From NCBI GenBank assembly GCA_958295955.1, contig OY282420.1:3672435-3736434 (forward strand): a stretch of DNA of 64,000 nucleotides, given 5' to 3'. Made by a program: the position numbers and the translations under genes. This document shows positions 24,001 through 33,663 of this stretch, piece after piece. The stretch is from an uncultured Bryobacterales bacterium (GTDB lineage Bacteria; Acidobacteriota; Terriglobia; Bryobacterales; UBA6623). The notes beneath the pieces are model-generated. The model ran no database searches. It was given only the letters and a program-made list of their open reading frames with translations, and had not been told where the DNA came from. Each line of letters begins with the position of its first letter. Position 1 is the stretch's first letter.

Positions 24001-27000
24001 GGTCGAAAGACCCCGGCCCCATTGAAGCCCTCGGTAACCTCTTCGCCGCGGTAAGTCACCGGAACTTCCGGGGTCGAAAGACCCCGGCCCCATTGAAGCG
24101 TTTCGTACTCGGCGATGTCGGGATCCATCCGGTGCACTTCCGGGGTCGAAAGACCCCGGCCCCATTGAAGCCGTTGGGCGCGGACACGGCGCAGATCCCC
24201 ATTTCGCACTTCCGGGGTCGAAAGACCCCGGCCCCATTGAAGCTGCGTTGAGCCGTGACCAGGCCGCTCTTCAAAATGTGACTTCCGGGGTCGAAAGACC
24301 CCGGCCCCATTGAAGCGACGGCCCAAAGCCCGCGATGTCGAAAAAATGGCGAACTTCCGGGGTCGAAAGACCCCGGCCCCATTGAAGCGCCCGCGCTCCG
24401 TCCGCTGGCCGTCTTGCCGGATCCACTTCCGGGGTCGAAAGACCCCGGCCCCATTGAAGCTCGAAAAAATTGGCCGCCGCCGAACGCCGCCTCCTCACTT
24501 CCGGGGTCGAAAGACCCCGGCCCCATTGAAGCGCGCGAGATGTCACGGATGGCCGGGCGTCAGTCGAACTTCCGGGGTCGAAAGACCCCGGCCCCATTGA
24601 AGCGGGTCCACGATGCCCCAGGCGGCGAGTAGGGCGTCCACTTCCGGGGTCGAAAGACCCCGGCCCCATTGAAGCCCGGCCTCGACGCCGCGCCAGGAGC
24701 CGGCCGGGTATACTTCCGGGGTCGAAAGACCCCGGCCCCATTGAAGCACTGCGGCCATCCTCGCGTTTATCGTCGCGGGGGAACTTCCGGGGTCGAAAGA
24801 CCCCGGCCCCATTGAAGCCAAGTTCACAAGGTATTGAAAGTTTAACTGACTTTACTTCCGGGGTCGAAAGACCCCGGCCCCATTGAAGCGGCACGCAGTA
24901 CGTCGCGGTTGCCGACGGCGCCGCCACTTCCGGGGTCGAAAGACCCCGGCCCCATTGAAGCTGAGGTTGCGCCGCCCTGATCGGTAAATGTACAAAAACT
25001 TCCGGGGTCGAAAGACCCCGGCCCCATTGAAGCGTGCTGGAAAACGTGGATCCGACCGACTTCTTCGTACTTCCGGGGTCGAAAGACCCCGGCCCCATTG
25101 AAGCATGTCCGTACGGCCATTGCGCGATAGGCTTGAGTTCACTTCCGGGGTCGAAAGACCCCGGCCCCATTGAAGCCGGCACTGGACCCCGTGGTGCTGG
25201 GCGGAACCCCACACTTCCGGGGTCGAAAGACCCCGGCCCCATTGAAGCGCCAATCGGCCTGCCGCGCTGTTGCGCAGGATGGACACTTCCGGGGTCGAAA
25301 GACCCCGGCCCCATTGAAGCCAGGCTGACCTGCAGCCGCTCCTGGAAAAAAAGGGCTACTTCCGGGGTCGAAAGACCCCGGCCCCATTGAAGCAGCTCAG
25401 CCTTGGCTTTTTCGTAACCGGAGAACGCTTACTTCCGGGGTCGAAAGACCCCGGCCCCATTGAAGCTTCGCGGCCTGCAGGTGGCGGGCCGTGATTTTGG
25501 GTTACTTCCGGGGTCGAAAGACCCCGGCCCCATTGAAGCCGCGCGACCCAATCGGCCCACGCCTGCAGGCGCCCGTCACTTCCGGGGTCGAAAGACCCCG
25601 GCCCCATTGAAGCTTTGCTCGTTCGTCTCGAACTCGGCGATGTCGGGGACTTCCGGGGTCGAAAGACCCCGGCCCCATTGAAGCGAGAACGCCGACCTGG
25701 GGCGCGGCCAGCCCGACGCCACTTCCGGGGTCGAAAGACCCCGGCCCCATTGAAGCCCGCCGATCATCCGGTCGGAAAAAAGAGCGTGAGCAAACTTCCG
25801 GGGTCGAAAGACCCCGGCCCCATTGAAGCGATCCGTACTCCGGTCGCATGACGCGGGAGCCTATCACTTCCGGGGTCGAAAGACCCCGGCCCCATTGAAG
25901 CGTTCGGGTTCGTTCGCTTAGCAGCATACTTCCGGGGTCGAAAGACCCCGGCCCCATTGAAGCGAGTTTTGCGGTTTGCGGCGTGTTATCCATGATAGCG
26001 ACTTCCGGGGTCGAAAGACCCCGGCCCCATTGAAGCGGTCGATATCGTGGCGGGCTGCACCGTCACTCTGTCACTTCCGGGGTCGAAAGACCCCGGCCCC
26101 ATTGAAGCGACGAAAGTGTAGCATGGGGGGGATGTTGACCGGCGACACTTCCGGGGTCGAAAGACCCCGGCCCCATTGAAGCTCCTTGCTTCTACGCCAG
26201 AAGCACCCAGGCGCCCACACTTCCGGGGTCGAAAGACCCCGGCCCCATTGAAGCCACCGGCCTCATAGCCGGCTTTGCCTCCCAAATCCCACTTCCGGGG
26301 TCGAAAGACCCCGGCCCCATTGAAGCGGCTGCGGTCAACTCTTTCACCGCGGCGGCGGCGCCACTTCCGGGGTCGAAAGACCCCGGCCCCATTGAAGCGA
26401 GATGAGCAAAACGGGGCAGGTCGAGATCGGCCGCACTTCCGGGGTCGAAAGACCCCGGCCCCATTGAAGCTTGTCTGCCGGCTGTAGTCCCAGGGGCCGG
26501 CAGGCAACTTCCGGGGTCGAAAGACCCCGGCCCCATTGAAGCTAATCAGACTTAAGGTTAGCAATCCGCTATCATGGAACTTCCGGGGTCGAAAGACCCC
26601 GGCCCCATTGAAGCCAGGCGCGTATTCCCTCGTCTAAAGCGCGGTGGAAAGCACTTCCGGGGTCGAAAGACCCCGGCCCCATTGAAGCCATCCGTTCGGC
26701 GGCGTGTGGGTCTTCCACCACGCAACTTCCGGGGTCGAAAGACCCCGGCCCCATTGAAGCCGGTTGTACAGAACCAGGGTTTTCACCTGCCGCAACCGAC
26801 TTCCGGGGTCGAAAGACCCCGGCCCCATTGAAGCCGGCCATTCTTCGCCGGTTACGACCGCCACCTTTTCACTTCCGGGGTCGAAAGACCCCGGCCCCAT
26901 TGAAGCAGGTACAGGCGGAAGGTTGAAGCATTCATTTCCATACTTCCGGGGTCGAAAGACCCCGGCCCCATTGAAGCATACGGCCGAGGAAGCATACGAC

Positions 27001-28712
27001 CAAGCCTATTCCACTTCCGGGGTCGAAAGACCCCGGCCCCATTGAAGCAAGCATGGTACTTGTTCAACGCAAAGCCACGCTGGATACTTCCGGGGTCGAA
27101 AGACCCCGGCCCCATTGAAGCGTGCAAGGTGGCGTCGAACCCGGCGAGCGTGAACGCACTTCCGGGGTCGAAAGACCCCGGCCCCATTGAAGCACAAACG
27201 CATCGGTTGCCTCCGCCAAAGCGTAGGGCACTTCCGGGGTCGAAAGACCCCGGCCCCATTGAAGCCTCGCATTGGGTCTTGCCTGCACTGCTTCGGTAGG
27301 CACTTCCGGGGTCGAAAGACCCCGGCCCCATTGAAGCACGAAGCAATCCGCAACGAAGTTGTCGGCGGCTTCCACTTCCGGGGTCGAAAGACCCCGGCCC
27401 CATTGAAGCCCGGGCAGCAAGGACACCCCCGTTTCCGGCATGAAACTTCCGGGGTCGAAAGACCCCGGCCCCATTGAAGCAGTTCTACGCATTGATTGCC
27501 ACAACCGCGATGGGGGCGAACTTCCGGGGTCGAAAGACCCCGGCCCCATTGAAGCAATCCCTTTGGAGGAAGCGAAAAAATTGAGGCTTGTACTTCCGGG
27601 GTCGAAAGACCCCGGCCCCATTGAAGCTGTTCCTCCCCCCGCGTACCGGCTTGAAAAAAAAGTGACTTCCGGGGTCGAAAGACCCCGGCCCCATTGAAGC
27701 GACTCATGCCGCCACTCTACCCCCGCCGCAGGATTTACTTCCGGGGTCGAAAGACCCCGGCCCCATTGAAGCACCGCGGGTATTCGCCGGCGACGATCAA
27801 CGCCAGACTCACTTCCGGGGTCGAAAGACCCCGGCCCCATTGAAGCAACTCGTAGAACTCGGTAATCTCTTGCTCGCTGGTGACTTCCGGGGTCGAAAGA
27901 CCCCGGCCCCATTGAAGCTGTACATAATCCGTGCAGGCGCCGCAGCGAGTACAAACTTCCGGGGTCGAAAGACCCCGGCCCCATTGAAGCGTCGTCCAGG
28001 GAAATGACGGCGTATTCGCGCCCGCACTTCCGGGGTCGAAAGACCCCGGCCCCATTGAAGCCACGCGCCCGTACCGCAAGAGCTTCGCCGGGCATATCAC
28101 TTCCGGGGTCGAAAGACCCCGGCCCCATTGAAGCTACGCCTGCGGATGCTGCCGGAGCAGGTAGCTCTACACTTCCGGGGTCGAAAGACCCCGGCCCCAT
28201 TGAAGCGGCCAGGGCTTCGGTTGCGATGGGCAGGATGTCGTTCACTTCCGGGGTCGAAAGACCCCGGCCCCATTGAAGCGGCGCCGGATGTTCCCCCGAT
28301 ACCACGTTGCCCAATACTTCCGGGGTCGAAAGACCCCGGCCCCATTGAAGCAAGCGCTATGGATTTAGGCATGATCGTAAATGCCGCAACTTCCGGGGTC
28401 GAAAGACCCCGGCCCCATTGAAGCGCGGCGGGAACCGGAGCAAGGACGATCACGATTACGACTTCCGGGGTCGAAAGACCCCGGCCCCATTGAAGCCGGG
28501 GTGGCCGGGCTGAAAACCGAGAACAGCGGGATGACTTCCGGGGTCGAAAGACCCCGGCCCCATTGAAGCTGCTTGATGTCGTCGGCGTGCAAGAACCGCT
28601 TACCACTTCCGGGGTCGAAAGACCCCGGCCCCATTGAAGCAACAAATGGTGATGGCGAGCGGCGTATTTGATTGGAACTTCCGGGGTCGAAAGACCCCGG
28701 CCCCATTGAAGC

Positions 28713-28960
28713 GGCGTTACCAGAACCTGACAATACAAGCACTAAAGACTTCCGGGGTCGAAAGACCCCGGCCCCATTGAAGCGCGCTCATCCGCCTGGC
28801 CTCGTTGATCGCAGACGGACTTCCGGGGTCGAAAGACCCCGGCCCCATTGAAGCGGCGTTACCAGAACCTGACAATACAAGCACTAAAGACTTCCGGGGT
28901 CGAAAGACCCCGGCCCCATTGAAGCGCGCTCATCCGCCTGGCCTCGTTGATCGCAGACGG
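28713..28960 (+). repeat. Duplicated two-spacer block in the array
   Basis: Spacers at 28713-28747 and 28784-28818 reappear, in the same order and with identical sequence, at 28855-28889 and 28926-28960. This is a two-unit tandem duplication of about 142 bp by unequal recombination between repeats, not independent acquisition. Confidence 0.95.
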
Positions 28961-30087
28961 ACTTCCGGGGTCGAAAGACCCCGGCCCCATTGAAGCAGAC
29001 TCCCGCCTAACTTCTGATACCGCGTGGTTCCTACTTCCGGGGTCGAAAGACCCCGGCCCCATTGAAGCCGGCGGGACAAGGATTCCGCCCATTCCATCAC
29101 CCCTTCACTTCCGGGGTCGAAAGACCCCGGCCCCATTGAAGCCGGCTTGAATCTGGGCCATCCACCGCAAAAACTTCTTACTTCCGGGGTCGAAAGACCC
29201 CGGCCCCATTGAAGCTACGCGAACCCTGGGTCGATCCCGTCGGGGACTTTGAACTTCCGGGGTCGAAAGACCCCGGCCCCATTGAAGCCGTACCTCAAGC
29301 CGGCGACTTGCGGCGACGGGCAAAAACTTCCGGGGTCGAAAGACCCCGGCCCCATTGAAGCACCCATGCCGCCGATGCTCCCCGGCCCGTCCAGGAGAAC
29401 TTCCGGGGTCGAAAGACCCCGGCCCCATTGAAGCCGTAAGTCCGCGTAGCGCTCCGGGGCGCCGCGCGATGACTTCCGGGGTCGAAAGACCCCGGCCCCA
29501 TTGAAGCACCACTTGCTCTAGGTTAGCTCCAGGGAAGTAACCTAACTTCCGGGGTCGAAAGACCCCGGCCCCATTGAAGCCGATATGCTGCGACAAGCTG
29601 CGCTTCGTCGTCCCGCACTTCCGGGGTCGAAAGACCCCGGCCCCATTGAAGCGAGACGCCCAAGCCCCGCTATCACGTCCGCCGAAACACACTTCCGGGG
29701 TCGAAAGACCCCGGCCCCATTGAAGCTATTCTGTTCGTCGCCATTATCGTGCCTCTACCCAGGACTTCCGGGGTCGAAAGACCCCGGCCCCATTGAAGCG
29801 TTCAGCTTGCGCGGAAAGCCTGCCGCTTCGAGCGCACTTCCGGGGTCGAAAGACCCCGGCCCCATTGAAGCTTGTGGTTCTCCTCGTGATCGGCCTGATC
29901 ATCGCGCACTTCCGGGGTCGAAAGACCCCGGCCCCATTGAAGCGGGCGACAGGTAGCGGTACGACTTGGCGGCGATTTTACTTCCGGGGTCGAAAGACCC
30001 CGGCCCCATTGAAGCACGAGTCCGGGGATGTCGAGAGCGGTCACCTGCTTCACTTCCGGGGTCGAAAGACCCCGGCCCCATTGAAGC

Positions 30088-30772
30088 CGCTTTCTTGGCG
30101 GCGGCGCGGATGGCGTTGCGCGTCTCGGCGTCCGCTCCGTCCGGGGCCGTGCGCATGGCGTCTTCTACGCTGCCGCCGATTACGGCGTGGACCTTGCCGC
30201 GGGGGTAGGGGCGCTTATCGGCGATGGGGTTGCGTTTCGGCTTGCCCGTTCGGTCGTCGAGGATGGTCTTGCCGTCTTCGCCGATCCACTCTCCGGCCTC
30301 GTTCGTCTGGTGCGGCTCCGGCGCCGTGATCTTCGCCTGCCACTTCTCGGCGGTGGCGATCAGCGCCTCGCCGTATTCGAGCGGCGTCAACCAGTTTTCC
30401 GAGCGGGTGGGCGGTTCGGTCTCCGGCGTGGCCGCAGCCGCGGCGGGCGGCTCCGGCTGCTTCTTCGGCGCTCCGTTGCGGTGGTTCGCGCTCGCGGGCG
30501 TGAAGTCCTTGTTCGGGGGGGCGCTCTCGCCCAGGCACGGGCGTCTTCGATCTGCCGGTGAATTTCGGCGCGGGTGCTCTCGCTCCCGTAGGCGGTCTCC
30601 GCTTCGTGCAGCAGTGCCGGGTCGATTTCCTCGAGGCGGGCTGCGGCGCGGCGGGCGCGAGGGCGGTTAGCCGCTCGACGGTGTCTGCTACCTTGCGCAG
30701 GGACTTGTCGAGGTGTTCGACGGCGGCTTCGGTGTGGGCATCGCTCTCTCTTTCGGGGTCTGTTCGTGGGCG
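30088..30772 (-). pseudogene. Degraded phage-like gene, cut off by the array end
   Basis: On the minus strand three overlapping frames each hold protein-like sequence: DAHTEAAVEHLDKSLRKV, then RLEEIDPALLHEAETAYGSE, then NWLTPLEYGEALIATAEKW continuing to DAETRNAIRAAAKK. The last switch happens at a run of seven C (minus strand, near 30517), so at least one frameshift lies in a homopolymer. The final frame runs straight into the last CRISPR repeat at 30087 without its own stop, so the true C-terminus is missing. I do not recognise the family; the sequence style (charged, helical) and the neighbour suggest a mobile-element gene. A sequencing error at the C run cannot be excluded. Confidence 0.5.
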
Positions 30773-31180
30773 CTAATCGGCCGGGGCGGCGGCTCCATTC
30801 TCCGGCGCTCCGGTCGCAGCCTTCTTGCGGCTCCGGTCGTATTGGCGGCGGAGCTTGGCATGTTGCTGTTCGGCCTCGTAGCAGGCGCGTAGCATGTTCT
30901 CGTTTGGGTCGCGGTTGACTTCGTAGAGGTCGCGGGTACCGCGCACGGGGAATCGGCCGGCGAGTTCGAGCGGCTCAATCTCGTAACCGTCCGCGTCGGT
31001 TATCCAATGCGGGTCGTATGGGTTGCGGGTCTTGGCGGCCTGTTGGCCGTCTTCTGGCGGTAGCCGCCACAAGAGTTCGTAGGTGCGGTTAAATAGGACG
31101 ATTTCGCCGGTGGCGCGGATTACGCCGGCTCCGTAGGGCAGGGCGGCCTTGCGCAGGGCGTGTTCGCGGGTTCGGGTCAT
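30773..31180 (-). CDS. Hypothetical protein, possibly phage-derived
   Basis: A 135-residue protein on the minus strand. It contains GEIVLFNRTYELLWRLPP, then NPYDPHWITDADGYEIEPLE, and a helical charged C-terminus (EAEQQHAKLRRQYDRSRKK) ending in an Ala/Pro-rich tail. No signal peptide or membrane segment is visible. I do not recognise the family. It lies between tRNA-Val and the degraded gene next to the array, in the same orientation, so the two may be remnants of one element that integrated near the tRNA. The start is the first ATG of the frame; no strong RBS was seen. Confidence 0.5.
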   Translation of the reverse strand: MTRTREHALRKAALPYGAGVIRATGEIVLFNRTYELLWRLPPEDGQQAAKTRNPYDPHWITDADGYEIEPLELAGRFPVRGTRDLYEVNRDPNENMLRACYEAEQQHAKLRRQYDRSRKKAATGAPENGAAAPAD

Positions 31181-31259
31181 AGCGGCGGCGCTCCAGTTCG
31201 GCGGCGCGGGCTGCCGACGGCGGTGGGGGGCTGTCGGTCATGCGAAGGCTTGAGAAGCG

Positions 31260-31336
31260 TGGTGGGCGCGCCCAGACTCGAACTGGGGACCTCCTGCGTG
31301 TGAAGCAGGCGCTCTAACCAACTGAGCTACGCGCCC
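31260..31336 (-). tRNA. tRNA-Val (anticodon CAC)
   Basis: The minus strand folds into a full cloverleaf: acceptor stem GGGCGCG/CGCGCCC, D-arm AGCTCAGTTGGTTAGAGC, anticodon stem CCTGC/GCAGG around loop TTCACAC, and T-loop GTTCGAGTC. The anticodon CAC reads GUG (valine). The discriminator A and CCA end are encoded (31260-31263). The mobile remnants just downstream (30.1-31.2 kb) make this tRNA a candidate integration site. Confidence 0.95.
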
Positions 31337-31445
31337 GAACCTTCAGAATCCAGACACCAGCTTAGCAGGGTTTTCAGCGAGCTCCGTCGTCAGACCGCCC
31401 GCGTAGGCCGTGCTGCTAAGCTGCCAATAGAAGCTTCGCGCGCGC

Positions 31446-32033
31446 ATGGCCTACCTGCAAAGTCTGCTGTACTCGCTTTCCAGCGCCTTCCTGTGGCCCG
31501 CGCTGCTGGCTATCCTCGGCCTGTTTCTCTATTGCGCCTACCTCGTCGGCCAAGCGCTCTCCGAAACGCTCGACCGCAAAGCCAACAAAAGCGAGTTCCG
31601 GCGGCTCTACGCCGCAACGCCCAGCCGCGAACGCTTTCTGCAATGCCGTTGGAAACTCGAAGTCGGGCGCTTCCGCCAAGCCGCAAGCGGCCCCCCCCAA
31701 CAACTCGAAAAGGCCGTCGCCGACCTCGAAAACGATATGCGCAAACGCGTCGAACGGCTGGCTATCCTCTCGCGGGCCGGGCCGATGCTGGGCCTCGTGG
31801 GCACGCTGATCCCCCTACAGCCCGCGCTGGCCGGTCTCGCCGCCGGCAACGTGCAGGCCATGGCCGCCAATCTGCTGATCGGCTTTACCACTACCGTGCT
31901 CGGCCTCATCGTCGGCGGCACGGCGTTCGCCGTCAGCACCGTCGTGCGCCACTGGTACCGCCAGGATTTGACCGAAATTCATTATTTGCTGGAACAATGG
32001 GCCGCGCCCGAGGCGCCGGCCAATGGAAAGTGA
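31446..32033 (+). CDS. MotA/TolQ/ExbB-family proton channel
   Basis: A 195-residue membrane protein. One hydrophobic segment lies near the N-terminus (ALLAILGLFLYCAYLV), followed by a helical cytoplasmic stretch, then two closely spaced membrane segments containing SRAGPMLGLVGTLIPL and LIGFTTTVLGLIVGG. This paired-helix region with a conserved Gly/Thr pattern is the MotA_ExbB core. Such proteins form proton-driven channels that energise outer-membrane or envelope functions. The gene overlaps the next one (a DUF2149 protein) by 11 bp, a pairing known from other genomes, which suggests a channel-partner complex. Substrate or task is unknown. Confidence 0.88.
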   Translation: MAYLQSLLYSLSSAFLWPALLAILGLFLYCAYLVGQALSETLDRKANKSEFRRLYAATPSRERFLQCRWKLEVGRFRQAASGPPQQLEKAVADLENDMRKRVERLAILSRAGPMLGLVGTLIPLQPALAGLAAGNVQAMAANLLIGFTTTVLGLIVGGTAFAVSTVVRHWYRQDLTEIHYLLEQWAAPEAPANGK

Positions 32034-32427
32034 CAAACGTCCGGTGGCAAGTGAAAAACAAAGCGATTGGCGGCGGCGGGCCGGCGTGGCGCTGGGGGAA
32101 TCCGGGGACGACGGCGATCCGCTGAGCGGCGTGGTCAACCTGTTCGACGCCAGCATGGCGCTCGTCGCAGCGCTGATTCTGGCCCTCGCGGGCAGCGCCG
32201 GCCTGGCCGAAGTCGCCGCCCGGATGAGCCCCGAAGATATCACCATCGTGACCAATCCCGGCAAGCCCGATATGGAGATGATTATCAAGCACGGCCGGAA
32301 AATCGAACGCCTGCGCGCCGACGACAGCCGGGGAGAAGGCCGCGGCGAACGGCTCGGCGTCGCCTACCGCCTCGATACGGGGGAAGTGATTTACGTGCCG
32401 ACGCAGCCGGTGGAAAGTGGAGAATGA
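32023..32427 (+). CDS. DUF2149 protein, partner of the MotA/TolQ channel
   Basis: A 134-residue protein with one membrane segment (ASMALVAALILALAGSAGLA, about residues 43-62) preceded by PLSGVVNLFD, the typical DUF2149 opening. A hydrophilic domain follows with ITIVTNPGKPDMEMI and ends in LDTGEVIYVP. The layout (short N-terminus, single membrane helix with an Asp just before it, periplasmic domain) resembles TolR/ExbD, so it probably completes the proton channel encoded upstream. The start overlaps the upstream gene by 11 bp. The last codons lie in a GTGGAAAGTGGAGAATGA micro-repeat of the kind found at other gene ends in this window. Confidence 0.82.
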   Translation: MESDKRPVASEKQSDWRRRAGVALGESGDDGDPLSGVVNLFDASMALVAALILALAGSAGLAEVAARMSPEDITIVTNPGKPDMEMIIKHGRKIERLRADDSRGEGRGERLGVAYRLDTGEVIYVPTQPVESGE

Positions 32428-32436
32428 AGAAAGCGG

Positions 32437-32733
32437 TCAGGCGCCGGCGGCCGCCGGTTTCGATTTGGACTCGGTTTTGGGCTTGGCTTTAGGTTTGGCT
32501 TCGCTTTTAGTCTCGGTTTCGCTTTTGGGCTTTTTGCCGCTTGGGCCGTAATCGGTCACGTACCAGCCGCTGCCCTTGAACTGGATGGCCGGCGCCGATA
32601 GCAACTTTTTCAGCGCGCCGTCGCAAAGCCGGCCGCCTCCCTCGGAGTGCCGGCGCAGCGGCGCATCGGAAAATTTCTGGATGATCTCGAAACGCTCGCC
32701 ACATTTCGCGCAGGCGTATTCATACAGCGGCAT
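32437..32733 (-). CDS. FmdB-family zinc ribbon protein
   Basis: A 98-residue protein starting MPLYEYACAKCGERFEIIQK, the standard FmdB opening with the first CxxC. The second half of the ribbon is unusual: a single Cys (GGRLCDGAL) preceded by His, instead of a CPxC knuckle. KKLLSAPAIQFKGSGWYVTDY is replaced only slightly from the family norm (written here as two parts: KKLLSAPAIQFKG and SGWYVTDY). The C-terminus is a Lys/Ser/Glu-rich tail. FmdB proteins are small putative regulators of unclear role. The gene is divergent from the secreted protein at 32798; the 64-bp gap holds an AT-rich TATATATAG stretch. Confidence 0.88.
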   Translation of the reverse strand: MPLYEYACAKCGERFEIIQKFSDAPLRRHSEGGGRLCDGALKKLLSAPAIQFKGSGWYVTDYGPSGKKPKSETETKSEAKPKAKPKTESKSKPAAAGA

Positions 32734-32797
32734 TCCTTATATATAGCAAGACAATATGGATGTAACGGTTGGCGCGGCAGCGGGGTCTAAATAGCGA

Positions 32798-33646
32798 ATG
32801 ACGCATAGCAAGACGGTTGTTGCATTTTTCCTTTTGGCGGCGGGCGTTGCGGCGCAGGCGCCGGCGGGCGAGGGACTGCAAACCCGCGAGCGCCGCGCGC
32901 AGGCGGACGTCACGCTGCCGGCGGGCACGCGCATTCCGCTGATTCTGATCAACAGCATCAGCTCCAAGCATGCCCGCGCAGGCGACAAGGTCTATCTGGA
33001 ATCAGTCTATCCCGTCGTTGTGGACGGACGGATATTGGTTCCCGTGGGCGCCTACGTCTCGGGCAGCGTGACCAACGTCAAGCGCACCGGGCGGGTCAAG
33101 GGCCGCGGCGAGTTGCACCTGCGTTTCGAGCAGATGATTTTGCCCAACGGCGTGATCCGCAGCCTGGTCGGACGGGTCGGCGCGCTTGACGGGCGATCGC
33201 CCGAGGATTTCGACCGCGAGGAGGGTACGATCGGCGCCGCGGGCGACAAAACGGGCGATGCCGGCGACGTGGCGCAGACCGCCGCCGCCGGAGCATCGGT
33301 CGGGGCCATCGCCGGCGCGGCGAGCGGCAACGCGGTTCGCGGGCTGGGCATCGGAGCGGCGGCCGGGGCGGCGGCCGGAGTGGCGCGCGTGTTGCTGACC
33401 CGCGGTCCCGAAGCCGTGTTGGAGCGCGGCGCGCAACTGGACATGACGCTCGACCGCGACCTCTACTTTACCGAGCAGGAAGTCACGTTCGAGAATCCCC
33501 TGGAGAGACCGCGCACAAACTACGGCGCAGGCCCCGACCCGACGCGCAATCAGCGCCGAGGCGGTTTGGGGCGAGGCGGTTTGGGGCGAGGCGGCCTGGG
33601 GCGAGGCGGCCTGGGGCGCTTCATGCAGCCGGCGGATAGTGAATAG
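32798..33646 (+). CDS. Secreted protein with Gly-rich core and GGLGR repeats
   Basis: A 282-residue protein with an N-terminal signal peptide (VVAFFLLAAGVAAQAPAG). The middle part (LPAGTRIPLILINSISSKHA, then GDKVYLESVYPVVVDGRILV) resembles the beta-rich region of VirB10/TrbI-like or conserved acidobacterial exported proteins. A Gly/Ala-rich stretch (GASVGAIAGAASGNAV and GIGAAAGAAAG) could be a membrane-inserting or flexible region. The C-terminus has four tandem GGLGR units encoded by a 15-bp DNA repeat at about 33557-33617. Function unknown; probably outer envelope or periplasm. It ends in front of a convergent hydrolase gene. Confidence 0.6.
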   Translation: MTHSKTVVAFFLLAAGVAAQAPAGEGLQTRERRAQADVTLPAGTRIPLILINSISSKHARAGDKVYLESVYPVVVDGRILVPVGAYVSGSVTNVKRTGRVKGRGELHLRFEQMILPNGVIRSLVGRVGALDGRSPEDFDREEGTIGAAGDKTGDAGDVAQTAAAGASVGAIAGAASGNAVRGLGIGAAAGAAAGVARVLLTRGPEAVLERGAQLDMTLDRDLYFTEQEVTFENPLERPRTNYGAGPDPTRNQRRGGLGRGGLGRGGLGRGGLGRFMQPADSE

Positions 33647-33663
33647 CGGCCGGCGCCGTCCGG

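Larger units (their letters stand above)
9540..30087 (+). CRISPR. Giant type I-G CRISPR array, about 285 repeats
   Basis: The same 36-nt repeat recurs without interruption over 20.5 kb. It reads ACTT, then the stem CCGGGGTC, loop GAAA, stem GACCCCGG, then CCCC and the 3' end ATTGAAGC. The first copy is at 9540-9575 and the last at 30052-30087. Counting by eye gives 285 repeats and 284 spacers, mean period 72.2 bp. Spacers are mostly 35-37 nt, with a 39-nt outlier at 14277-14315. I saw no variant repeat, not even at the distal end. The stem is a perfect 8-bp hairpin closed by a GNRA tetraloop. The terminal ATTGAAGC should become the 5' handle, so crRNAs are read on the plus strand. Spacers are nearly all unique; many encode phage-like peptides. 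Confidence 0.99.

Noticed and set aside
9599-30053. Many long open frames on both strands across the array, up to 646 codons, reading repeated LPGSKDPGPIEA or ASMGPGSFDPGS
   Set aside because: They are translations of the CRISPR repeat; period and identity are at DNA level and no promoter, RBS or domain is present.
9540-30087. A spacer with a perfect self-match in this window
   Set aside because: I looked for exact matches by eye at the prophage hits and found only diverged ones; a computed search is needed to be certain.
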